Source of the DNA: a virus
DNA length: 43,739 nucleotides
Strand: one strand, 5' to 3'
Virus record (IMG/VR): IMGVR_UViG_3300021139_000035
Span: 1 to 43,739 of that record
Shown here: positions 36,795 to 43,739 of the stretch, in pieces
Layout of the letters: every line of letters begins with the position of its first letter
Position numbering within the stretch: the first letter of the stretch is position 1
Translations under genes and position numbers: made by a program
The notes under the pieces: model-generated
What the model saw: the letters and a program-made list of their open reading frames with translations, nothing else
Databases searched by the model: none
What the model was told of the DNA's origin: nothing

Positions 36795-37976
36795 ATGAAA
36801 AAACGCTTAGGAATCATCGGATTAGGGTCTGCAGGTGTGTTGAGCCTAAGTTATTTTTGCGCACATTTAGATAATACTTGGGAAATTATTAGTATCAATG
36901 ATCCTAATGGAAAAATACTAGGTGTAGGCGAAAGTAGCAATCCAAGTTTTATACAAGCATTAGAAGCAGGACTCGGTTTTAATATGCACGAGGACGTTGA
37001 CAAACTTGATGCTACATATAAATTTGGAACTAAATGGAAATCTTGGCGAGATCAAGACTGGCTTGGACCACTGTTAGGCGGCAATACTGCTATTCATTTT
37101 AATAACTTTAAGTTAAAAGAATATGCTATTCCTAGATTACTAGCTAAATGGCCAACTAAATTTTCCGAACTACAAGGTAAGGTTGAACTATTAACTAACC
37201 ATGAAACTCATGTTGATGTTATTGTCGACGGCATGAGTTATAACTTTAACTATGTTATAGATTGTAGAGGATTTCCAACTAACTGGGATGATTATAATGT
37301 CTGTGACAACATGCCAGTAAATCACGCACTTGTACACAATAAACAAATACCTGGCGATTGGATGTATACTGGTCATCGAGCCCACAAAAACGGATGGATG
37401 TTTGAAATTCCGTTGACCAATCGACAAAGTTATGGATATCTGTTTAATGATACTATAACTAGTGTAGAGGATGCCAAGTCAGATTTTAGCCAAGAAATAA
37501 ATGTTCCTGTAGAAGAACTAGAAGGAATTGAATATAAATTCAAAAGTTTTTATACTACAAAATTACTGGACGGGAGAATTCTAAAAAATGGAAATAGAGC
37601 CATTTTCTTTGAACCTATCAGTGCTACAAGTCTATATATGTATGATCAAGCTAACAGAATATTTCTTGCTTATCTGAAAAATACCATAGATACACCAGAT
37701 TCAGTTAATAAAGAATTTACTAATATAGCCTCTGCCTTGCAAGAATTAATTTGTTGGTTTTATCACGGTGGAAGCATTTATGATACTGAATTCTGGCAAC
37801 AAACTAAAATCAAAACTGCTACTGTTGTTGCAAACAGTAAAATGATGCAAATTCTAAAGTCTAGCTATAAAGAATGGTTAGAAAAAGACAGTCCGATATA
37901 TGCCGATAAATTTTTCTTTGAGCCTCATTTAATGCTACAATTAGATAAAAATTTTCAATATAATTATTTCAAATGA
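36795..37976 (+). CDS. Halogenase-like flavoprotein with altered active site
   Basis: A 393-aa relative of the halogenase at 34274, about 115 residues shorter. It keeps the dinucleotide motif GLGSAG (9-14), LGVGESSNPSF (42-52) and Lys76 in ATYKFG. The W-x-W-x-I-P signature has become W201-M-F-E-I-P206, and the position of the catalytic Glu is Ser276 in FFEPISATS. It may therefore carry out flavin-dependent oxidation or hydroxylation, act on another substrate or serve as a partner of the intact enzyme. It follows the P4H-type gene by one base and overlaps the next gene by 4 nt (ATGA). Confidence 0.72.
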   Translation: MKKRLGIIGLGSAGVLSLSYFCAHLDNTWEIISINDPNGKILGVGESSNPSFIQALEAGLGFNMHEDVDKLDATYKFGTKWKSWRDQDWLGPLLGGNTAIHFNNFKLKEYAIPRLLAKWPTKFSELQGKVELLTNHETHVDVIVDGMSYNFNYVIDCRGFPTNWDDYNVCDNMPVNHALVHNKQIPGDWMYTGHRAHKNGWMFEIPLTNRQSYGYLFNDTITSVEDAKSDFSQEINVPVEELEGIEYKFKSFYTTKLLDGRILKNGNRAIFFEPISATSLYMYDQANRIFLAYLKNTIDTPDSVNKEFTNIASALQELICWFYHGGSIYDTEFWQQTKIKTATVVANSKMMQILKSSYKEWLEKDSPIYADKFFFEPHLMLQLDKNFQYNYFK

Positions 37977-38590
37977 CCTATAGACTAACTAATGATCCTT
38001 ATCTAACTGCCGCAACCATGCCGCCTTTTGCTAAATTGTCACAGGTGTTTACTGCTACAGAACTTGATAGAATGTGTGCTTATTTCTCTAGTAAAGGTAT
38101 TGAAGCCGGTCTTGTAGGTAAGACCGGTGGAGACACTATGGAATTAGAATTACGTAAATCAGGGATTAAAATGCACGAATACACAGCGGAAACATCGTGG
38201 ATTTTTGAAAGATTAAACGATGCTATAGAAAAAGGTAACAGTCATTTTTTTAGATTTAATCTCGTAGGTTATGATTATCTACAATATACCGAATATAAAG
38301 CACCTGATGAAAAATACGGCTATCATACAGATATGCCTTACGGACCAAATCATTCTTTAGAAAAACATCTAATGCGTAAACTTTCATTTAGTTTGATCTT
38401 AAGTGAACCGTCAGACTACGAAGGCGGCGAATTTGAATTTATGATAGAGTCAGATAAACCCTGGCCCATTCCACAAACTCGGGGAGATTTAATAATGTTT
38501 CCTAGCTGGTTATTGCATGAAGTAAAACCTGTAACCCGGGGTATACGTAAGAGTTTAGTAGGATGGGTGTTGGGGCCTAAATTTATATGA
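37973..38590 (+). CDS. 2OG-Fe(II) oxygenase, PKHD-type hydroxylase
   Basis: A 205-aa dioxygenase. The metal triad is His118-x-Asp120 in YGYHTDMP and His182 in WLLHEV. Arg192 in GIRKSLVGW would hold 2-oxoglutarate. EGGEFEF (150-156) and GDLIMFPSWLLHEVKPV (171-187) are characteristic of the P4H/PKHD group. It differs from the enzyme at 36221 in the Asp ligand and in using Arg rather than Lys, so it is a separate lineage and not a recent copy. Its ATG overlaps the stop of the previous gene and its own stop overlaps the next ATG, both as ATGA. Probably hydroxylates a peptide or small molecule. Confidence 0.82.
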   Translation: MTYRLTNDPYLTAATMPPFAKLSQVFTATELDRMCAYFSSKGIEAGLVGKTGGDTMELELRKSGIKMHEYTAETSWIFERLNDAIEKGNSHFFRFNLVGYDYLQYTEYKAPDEKYGYHTDMPYGPNHSLEKHLMRKLSFSLILSEPSDYEGGEFEFMIESDKPWPIPQTRGDLIMFPSWLLHEVKPVTRGIRKSLVGWVLGPKFI

Positions 38591-39165
38591 TAAAACGTTT
38601 TCCTTTATACCACAGTGATTTATTTGTATTAGAAAATATTGGCACAGATAATCAAGTAAACGCACTTGTCGAACAAATTAAAAAAGAAAAGCAACAATCT
38701 CCTGCAACAGATTTAACTAATCGGGGTTGCTGGCGTAGCATAAAATGGTGGAACGATGTTGATTGGTTAGGCCAGGCAGTTTGCACTTTAGCAGAAACAG
38801 CTAGTACACATTATAAAGAATTAGACCCTAATTTTGAAAAGGGATCTAAATTCAAATTAGGTATGTGGACTAATGTTAATGATCCTAACAGTAAAAATGT
38901 AATGCATAATCATGTTAGAGATGTGTTTGCCGCAGTCTATTATGTACAAGGCGAAGACACTGGTGATCTAAGACTTGTCAATGCAAGTAATACCATGCAA
39001 GATCTAAATCCTTTTTCTCCTTTTAGCAGAGATTTTAGATACGCTCCTAAAAATCGTAGTTTAATTTTATGGCCAGCATGGGTTCCCCATGAAGTAGAGA
39101 CCAATTTAAGTAATAAACAGCGCATCAATATTGCATTTAATGTAAATTTTGACAATGAACTATAG
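38587..39165 (+). CDS. Putative 2OG-Fe(II) oxygenase (TIGR02466-like)
   Basis: A 192-aa protein with the pattern of the third oxygenase group found in marine phages. It has MWTNVNDPNSKNVMHNHVRD, then AAVYYVQGEDTGDLRLVNA, then SLILWPAWVPHEVETNLS and RINIAFNVNF. His107/His109 and His168 are the likely iron ligands and Arg179 the 2-oxoglutarate contact. This is the last gene of the cluster; a 96-nt gap follows, with only a weak GTAT/ATAC hairpin near the stop. Three distinct oxygenase families in one operon suggest three different hydroxylation steps or sites. Confidence 0.75.
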   Translation: MIKRFPLYHSDLFVLENIGTDNQVNALVEQIKKEKQQSPATDLTNRGCWRSIKWWNDVDWLGQAVCTLAETASTHYKELDPNFEKGSKFKLGMWTNVNDPNSKNVMHNHVRDVFAAVYYVQGEDTGDLRLVNASNTMQDLNPFSPFSRDFRYAPKNRSLILWPAWVPHEVETNLSNKQRINIAFNVNFDNEL

Positions 39166-39230
39166 TATTTTTTATACAAAAATTTGATGCAGATTACCTT
39201 CCAATTCAAAGATTTTACATGATTTAAGTT

Positions 39231-39243
39231 GGTAAATATATTT
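39231..39243 (+). promoter_or_regulatory. Possible late promoter for the membrane-protein pair
   Basis: GGTAAATATATTT contains the TAAATA core and matches 8 of 13 positions of the T4 late consensus. It lies in the 96-nt gap after the enzyme cluster. A start near 39245 would leave a short leader with the AAAGGAAA ribosome-binding site at 39249-39256. In such AT-rich DNA a chance match is possible. Confidence 0.35.
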
Positions 39244-39261
39244 TCATGTAAAGGAAAAAAA

Positions 39262-40317
39262 ATGGAAATTTTTAACTATTTAAGTGATGAGATTTATCTT
39301 TTTGTATTAATCTCTATTATGTTAGTTAGCGGTATTGCCAAGGACAAGAGCTTATTTGCTGGAACTTATGGATTTCTAAAAAGCAAATTCAAAAGTAATA
39401 GACTAGTTATTATGTTGTTAAGTTTTGTAAGTGGTATACTACCGATCGAAGGTCGTGCTACTGTATCAGCTGGTATATTAGATACAGCAACTGGCACTAA
39501 CGGAGATAATGCTAGTCGCAAAAAATTAGGCATTATTGACTTTTTGACCACGCACCATTTTTATATGTGGAGTCCAATTGAAAAACCAGTATTGTTGCCT
39601 ATGGCGGCATTTGGTTTAGGTTACAGTGCTTGGATTGGTATGCTATGGCCGTTACTATTAGTCAGTGCTGTGTTTATTGTTTCTTATTGCTGGTTAGCAG
39701 TTGACGAACATGAAGTAGTTATTTCGGAATGTCCAGAGTCTTCTACACTATGGGACTTTGTTAGGAATACATTACCGTTCTTAGCGGCCATTGTGGCTTA
39801 TATGTTAATGGGCGGTGAAGGCCCCGAAGCAGTATTTCCAGTATTTGGATGTTTATTAATTTATTATATTTGTATCACCAAAAGTTTTGACATTAAGAAG
39901 TTAAACAGTTATATTAACTGGACTACTGTTACAATAGTAGCAGTGGTATTTGCGAGTTCAGGCTATATGCAAGAACATCGCGCATGGTTTGAGGAAGTTG
40001 TTAAGAGTATTGGTTTGGATATGCATACTTTCAAAGGTGTGTTTTATATCAGCTTACTTACGTTTTTAGCAAGTTTCTCAATGGGGTCGGACGGCAAGTT
40101 TGCCGCCTTGACCGTTTTAATGGCAAGTGCCTTCGGTAAGGAATACTTACTGTGGTTCTTTGCTTTGGATTATTGTGGTTACTTGTTAACCCCAATGCAC
40201 GAGTGCGTTATGATAGGCAAACGTTATTTTGGTACCAGCCTAACTACATATTATACCGCACTTATAGCCTGGGCTGTTCTACTTCTATCAGTCGCAGGCG
40301 TTTTTACATTCTTATAA
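39262..40317 (+). CDS. DUF401-like polytopic inner-membrane protein
   Basis: A 351-aa protein with about nine to ten hydrophobic segments. The ATG at 39262 is preferred because AAAGGAAA precedes it; the longer reading starts with TTG and lacks such a site. Two family-type motifs appear in the two halves: ILPIEGRATVSAGILD (59-74) and GYLLTPMHECVMIGKRYF (306-323). They resemble the DUF401 patterns P..GGA..SAP..D and GYMLSPVH.CL....YF. DUF401 proteins are predicted carriers related to the ion-transporter superfamily; no substrate is established. It lies 11 nt before an outer-membrane barrel gene. A phage transporter of this type is unusual. Alternative: a membrane exclusion or lysis-control protein, less likely given the transporter-like motifs. 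Confidence 0.68.
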   Translation: MEIFNYLSDEIYLFVLISIMLVSGIAKDKSLFAGTYGFLKSKFKSNRLVIMLLSFVSGILPIEGRATVSAGILDTATGTNGDNASRKKLGIIDFLTTHHFYMWSPIEKPVLLPMAAFGLGYSAWIGMLWPLLLVSAVFIVSYCWLAVDEHEVVISECPESSTLWDFVRNTLPFLAAIVAYMLMGGEGPEAVFPVFGCLLIYYICITKSFDIKKLNSYINWTTVTIVAVVFASSGYMQEHRAWFEEVVKSIGLDMHTFKGVFYISLLTFLASFSMGSDGKFAALTVLMASAFGKEYLLWFFALDYCGYLLTPMHECVMIGKRYFGTSLTTYYTALIAWAVLLLSVAGVFTFL

Positions 40318-40328
40318 GAGGAAACAAA

Positions 40329-40913
40329 ATGAAGAAAATCGTAGCAATCTTAGCCCTAGCGGCTGTAACATCTGCTTTTGCAGACACTGGCATTAACGTT
40401 GAACTAGAACGTGAAAAGGATAAGTCAACAAACGCTTATTCTAACACAGTTAAAGTAGCACCTTTTACAACTATCGAAGGTTTCAAGGTTGATGTACAAT
40501 TAGGCGCAGAACGTCAAGACGGACAAGTAAATGGTAATAATAACCCATTGACTAATACAGCTGAAGCTCGTGTTCAAAAGATGTTTGAAGTTTATCCTGG
40601 TCTACATTTAGGCGGACGTTTAGGTGTTGGTGAAGTTTTCAACGGTGTTGATCAAGCTGGCAAGACAGTTGACTTTGGTTACTACACAGCTGAACCAAAA
40701 GCCGAGTATATGCTTACTGACAAATTGTCAGCATTGGCAAGCTGGAGATTCCGTGACAGCTTCAAAGATAACAATGAATATCTAACACGCACATGGAAAG
40801 CTGGTTTTGGTTACGATGTAACTAAGAAAGACTTAGTTGAAGTTAAGTACTTCAAAGAGCGTGGTGACACACGTTCAAACGGTGTTGCTTTAGAGTACAC
40901 ACGCGGTTTCTAA
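40329..40913 (+). CDS. Small outer-membrane beta-barrel protein
   Basis: A 194-aa protein. The ATG at 40329 follows AAGAGGAAA and starts a clear signal peptide, MKKIVAILALAAVTSAFA, with likely cleavage after AFA. The longer frame from a GTG at 40152 would run through the previous gene and is rejected. The mature part has alternating strands (FTTIEGFKVDVQLGAERQ, HLGGRLGVGEVF, GYYTAEPKAEYML, ALASWRFRDSF, TWKAGFGYDV, LVEVKYFKERG) and ends VALEYTRGF. A terminal Phe is the hallmark recognised by the BAM machinery. The size suits an eight- to ten-strand barrel. It may be a porin, a receptor mask or a superinfection-exclusion protein. Confidence 0.75.
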   Translation: MKKIVAILALAAVTSAFADTGINVELEREKDKSTNAYSNTVKVAPFTTIEGFKVDVQLGAERQDGQVNGNNNPLTNTAEARVQKMFEVYPGLHLGGRLGVGEVFNGVDQAGKTVDFGYYTAEPKAEYMLTDKLSALASWRFRDSFKDNNEYLTRTWKAGFGYDVTKKDLVEVKYFKERGDTRSNGVALEYTRGF

Positions 40914-40930
40914 TCTAATTAGAACTTAAT

Positions 40931-40956
40931 AAAAATGGACCTTCGGGTCCATTTTT
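40931..40956. terminator. Bidirectional intrinsic terminator
   Basis: AAAAATGGACC (40931-40941), TTCG loop, GGTCCATTTTT (40946-40956), with more T to the right. Because the stem is flanked by A on the left and T on the right, it gives a U-tract in both directions. It ends transcription of the barrel gene from the left and of the Nudix gene from the right. The UUCG tetraloop adds stability. Confidence 0.9.
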
Positions 40957-41406
40957 TTATATTAAATCAACTAGATCGAATACAGTTTGAAGTTTGGTAC
41001 GAATTGTTTTGCTCGAAAAACTATTACGCAACCCTTGATGTAATGGTTTTGGAGCACGGTCTATTGTAGCCCACGACCAGCCCATGTGTTCGTCGCTTAG
41101 TATAGGTACAAACTCGGTATCTATTACACACAAATAAGTGTGAAAATTAAACACTCGGTCGTTGCTAACAAAAGTTTCAAGAGGAATTGTTTTGATTATT
41201 TCAGGGCAATGACCAATTTCTTCATTGATTTCTCTAACTAGACCTTGCCATGGTGTTTCACCTTGTATGTTGGTGCCACCAACTAACCCCCAAGTACCTT
41301 CATGTTTGCCATGAGCTTTTTGTAATAGTAAGAATCGTCGTGTAGATTTAGCGTAGAATAATGCTCCGCTACATACTATCTGCTCTGTTATAATTCTATT
41401 CTCCAT
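40957..41406 (-). CDS. Nudix hydrolase
   Basis: A 149-aa Nudix-family protein. The box G44-x5-E50-x7-REINEEIGH (58-66) carries all metal-binding glutamates (G..E..RE..EE.G). Upstream, RFLLLQKAHGKHEGTWGLVG gives the usual strand and substrate loop. Such enzymes cleave nucleoside diphosphates linked to other groups (NTPs, NAD-type compounds, ADP-ribose). T4 also carries a Nudix enzyme, NudE. The start lies 19 nt inside the end of gene 15, so translation is probably coupled. The stop codon falls within the right-hand T-run of the bidirectional terminator. The precise substrate cannot be deduced. Confidence 0.85.
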   Translation of the reverse strand: MENRIITEQIVCSGALFYAKSTRRFLLLQKAHGKHEGTWGLVGGTNIQGETPWQGLVREINEEIGHCPEIIKTIPLETFVSNDRVFNFHTYLCVIDTEFVPILSDEHMGWSWATIDRAPKPLHQGLRNSFSSKTIRTKLQTVFDLVDLI

Positions 41407-42836
41407 TGGCCTACTTCATACATTCCGTCAAAACTCTTGTTCCAGGAAATACCGTCCCATTTGTATTGAACTCCAGTGTATATATTCGTTTGCCAGATCA
41501 TGGTGTTAGTTTCTTGGCTAGCATTAAAAATTACTGTCCATTGACTACCGCTCCATTCTATAATATCATTAGCTAGAGCTACTAATGATCCCCATACTTC
41601 AGTAGTTATTCTAGTAGAACCTATATCTTCTATAATGAGATATCGAGTGCCAACAGATAAATTTGTTGGTGTATATGTTTGCGGATTAACAATAGCATCA
41701 AATGTTCCGGTACTGTTAGGTCTATAACTACCCGCACGATTATATGAAGGACTAATGTCTAAATTACCTTGACTATCGATACCAGTATTAGATACTAAAG
41801 TATCGGGATCCCAATTTACATGAAGTATGCTTGCATCAACCGGATCAACTGCAATAGTACCAACCACTTGTGTTCCATCGGTTTGAGTCAAATAAATTCT
41901 GCTAGATCCTGCAAAATATTGTCCAGGATAAGCACTAAAAACGCTGTTCCAATCTATAGGTTGTCCTACTCGTGCTGGAGCAGAATCTAAGGTTGGCTCC
42001 GGTGGATACGTTGAAGATCCAGGTGCTAATAAAATAACAGTACTAGCATAAACTTCGATTCTATAATCAGTAATAGTAGTGATTTGCTGACTCAGCAAAT
42101 CACTCATTGTAGTAGTTCCTGCTATTGGATCTGTTCCGAGTCCTTCTATATAAGTTCCGCTAGTTGTTTCTTTACCATATAAACTAGTAATAATTTTTGT
42201 AATAACTCCCAGATGTTTAACCTTAACAGGAGGATTTATCCATATAGGAGTTTTCAAAGTAAGTGTGGCTATTTCATTTGGAGTATCGTTACCAACAGGA
42301 ACCTGTCTGCTTGACCAATTTATATCTGTTAAATCTAAAACAGTTAAACTAGTCCAGTCAATATAATTGTCAGTCGTCTGTAATTCTAAACTTGGATTAA
42401 ACAATACAAGTATCTGTTCAAGTATTTGTAATTTTTGTTCGGTGCTACTTGACCATATGTCAACTTTGAAAGTTAGATCAAATGGTGTTGGCATTAGTCT
42501 TTCAACTGTATAGTTTTTGCCTTGCGATTGAGTATATAGACCGCTAGTACTATCTATATCTCTTTCTCTTATATGGACTTTGCCCACAAAAGTTTGGTCG
42601 CTTAATCGATCACGACTTAGTGCTAGGCTGGTTATATATACAGCAATACGAGGAACGCTATTCACTGCATTTTCACTGTTCATTCGTATGATGCTGGCTA
42701 CTTGTCGATCTGGATCTCCGTACATCACTGGTATCTGATGTAGAGAACCATCTCCATATTTGACTACAAAATTACTAAAAACACGAACAACTTGTGTAAT
42801 ATAACGTCGTATTTGGCCGTCGTAGAAAAATTGCAT
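41388..42836 (-). CDS. 15: Tail sheath stabilisation/terminator protein, T4 gp15-like
   Basis: A 482-aa homologue of T4 gp15. From memory, the T4 protein has the same order of landmarks: FFYDGQIRRY near the N-terminus, VFSNFVVKYG, IPVMYGDPDR, VPRIAVYITSLALSRDR, then PTPFDLTFKVDIWSSSTEQK with QILEQILVLFNP, and NWSSRQ...PIWINPPV. gp15 caps the tail tube and sheath and joins the tail to the head. T4 gp15 is about 270 aa; here an extra C-terminal part of about 210 residues includes GTRYLIIEDIG, NDIIEWSGSQW and TGVQYKWDGISWNKSFDG. The start overlaps the stop of the upstream structural gene by one base (TAATG), fitting the T4 14-15 order. Confidence 0.85.
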   Translation of the reverse strand: MQFFYDGQIRRYITQVVRVFSNFVVKYGDGSLHQIPVMYGDPDRQVASIIRMNSENAVNSVPRIAVYITSLALSRDRLSDQTFVGKVHIRERDIDSTSGLYTQSQGKNYTVERLMPTPFDLTFKVDIWSSSTEQKLQILEQILVLFNPSLELQTTDNYIDWTSLTVLDLTDINWSSRQVPVGNDTPNEIATLTLKTPIWINPPVKVKHLGVITKIITSLYGKETTSGTYIEGLGTDPIAGTTTMSDLLSQQITTITDYRIEVYASTVILLAPGSSTYPPEPTLDSAPARVGQPIDWNSVFSAYPGQYFAGSSRIYLTQTDGTQVVGTIAVDPVDASILHVNWDPDTLVSNTGIDSQGNLDISPSYNRAGSYRPNSTGTFDAIVNPQTYTPTNLSVGTRYLIIEDIGSTRITTEVWGSLVALANDIIEWSGSQWTVIFNASQETNTMIWQTNIYTGVQYKWDGISWNKSFDGMYEVGQWRIEL

Positions 42837-43739
42837 TATAAATCCGCCTTAGGTCTTAGTGCTTTAGAAATACTTTGTCTCTCGGCTTCTCTGTAATTGT
42901 ATAAAGTTACAGTCCATTCGCCAGTTACTGGAATAATTTCTTGACCATTTGTATCATCTAAAACAACTGTTGGAATTCTAGATCCAGCAGTTCCTCCGTC
43001 TTCAATTTGAGTAGAAGGAGGAGGATAACTTTGGAATGCACCAGCTCCATCCACTACAGTTGTATTACTTGGAATGGCCGGTAAATTGATTTGTACACAA
43101 GCAGTAGTTACTCCTGTTTGAGGATTGGTGTAGTTATAACTAGAATATAAATTAGGATATGTTGCAAGATCGTATTCTAATTTAGTTGTTTCATATTTTA
43201 ATACAGCATATAAGGCAGTGCTTCCTTGAGAATAAGTTATTCTTGTTTGTACAACATATTGACCAGATGTTAATTTAACTACATCACTGGCCACAGCATT
43301 GTTATATGTATAATTGGTATTATTGATAAATCCAGTTTTTAGTGTAGCTCTTGTATCATTGTTGGTCATATTCATACGTACTGCATCTTCAACTGCAATC
43401 CATGCTTCTTGTTTACCATCAAATCGAAATAATCTGTTAGGTAAGAAATCTGTACGTAAAAAGAAATCATCACCGGCAGGACTTGAAGGAAATTGTATGC
43501 CAAACCCAAACTCATAACCGTTAACTGGATACCCATCTCCTAACAAATATCCTGTATAACCACTACGTTGAGGCACACCTGCTTTGGCGCTGGCATTTAA
43601 GTTTTGTGCAACAGTACTGGCTAAGATATCTGTTTCATCAGCAGTTGTTAAAACAGGTTTACCATTTGTAGGATCAACTGCTAGTGTATAAAATTGTCTT
43701 GTTTCGTAACCACTTTTTGGAGCATCTGCTTCGGCCTGT
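42836..43739 (-). CDS. Neck/connector-type virion protein, gp14-like by position (5' end missing)
   Basis: The frame stays open to the right edge of the window. A GTG at 43576 is internal: codons upstream continue without a stop, reading GYETRQFYTLAVDPTNGKPV and later LASTVAQNLNASAKAG. At least 300 residues are visible. Segments include SGYTGYLLGDGYPVNG, FFLRTDFLPNRLFRFDGKQE, AWIAVEDAVRMNMTNND and, at the end, GEWTVTLYNYREAERQS. The NRLFRFDG...W..VED.VR pattern occurs in neck-type proteins of marine T4-like phages. Its place just before gene 15 matches T4 gene 14. The identity is inferred from order and pattern; a different head-tail connector remains possible. Confidence 0.65.
   Translation of the reverse strand, partial: QAEADAPKSGYETRQFYTLAVDPTNGKPVLTTADETDILASTVAQNLNASAKAGVPQRSGYTGYLLGDGYPVNGYEFGFGIQFPSSPAGDDFFLRTDFLPNRLFRFDGKQEAWIAVEDAVRMNMTNNDTRATLKTGFINNTNYTYNNAVASDVVKLTSGQYVVQTRITYSQGSTALYAVLKYETTKLEYDLATYPNLYSSYNYTNPQTGVTTACVQINLPAIPSNTTVVDGAGAFQSYPPPSTQIEDGGTAGSRIPTVVLDDTNGQEIIPVTGEWTVTLYNYREAERQSISKALRPKADL

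Noticed and set aside
39229-39261. TTG start for the DUF401-like gene.
   Set aside because: The extra residues are not hydrophobic or conserved-looking, and the AAAGGAAA site serves the ATG at 39262.
40152-40328. N-terminal extension of the outer-membrane barrel gene from a GTG.
   Set aside because: It would overlap the transporter gene in another frame and hide the signal peptide. AAGAGGAAA directly before 40329 decides the start.
43576-43576. GTG start for the minus-strand structural gene.
   Set aside because: The frame has no stop between this codon and the window edge, and the upstream codons encode plausible protein. The gene is simply cut by the edge.

Overview
The window is part of a tailed-phage genome of the T4 superfamily (myovirus), or a prophage-like copy of one. 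The clearest marker is a homologue of T4 gp15, the tail sheath terminator/stabiliser, at 41388-42836 on the minus strand. Supporting signs are T4-type late-promoter motifs (TAAATA cores, one matching 11 of 13 positions of TATAAATACTATT), AT-rich DNA, dense packing with 1-19 nt gene overlaps, and very long tail-fibre-like proteins of the kind seen in marine cyanophages and pelagiphages. A Gram-negative host is suggested by a phage-borne outer-membrane beta-barrel protein with a signal peptide and a terminal Phe. The host cannot be named from this sequence.

Region 1 (1-31089, plus strand) is a fibre/adhesin module. It holds the end of an upstream gene, two paralogous pairs (2499-4304 with 4440-5936; 6921-14921 with 14949-28166), several small beta-rich accessory proteins and a cysteine-rich last protein. 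The two giant genes (2666 and 4405 aa) share one plan: seven W..Y..GD.V.y.G..Y.c carbohydrate-binding-like repeats, a beta-helix section, YYV-type repeats, an Asp-box-like beta-propeller and a conserved GRVFYTSTDQDGNF C-terminus. Small sequence modules have been inserted repeatedly, and paralogues often preserve the uninterrupted site.

Region 2 (31127-32528) has two overlapping genes of unknown function, ended by a strong hairpin terminator.

Region 3 (32599-39165) is the most unusual part. Seven tightly coupled genes encode a U32-peptidase-like Fe-S domain fused to a methyltransferase, an FAD-dependent halogenase with the expected catalytic residues, an unknown 144-aa protein, a prolyl-hydroxylase-type 2OG-Fe(II) oxygenase, a halogenase-like flavoprotein with altered catalytic positions, a PKHD-type 2OG oxygenase and a third 2OG oxygenase. 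It looks like a hydroxylation/halogenation/methylation cassette; its substrate is unknown.

Region 4 (39262-40913) pairs a DUF401-like inner-membrane transporter with a small outer-membrane barrel. It ends at a bidirectional terminator facing region 5 (minus strand): a neck-type structural protein cut by the window edge, gp15 and a Nudix hydrolase.
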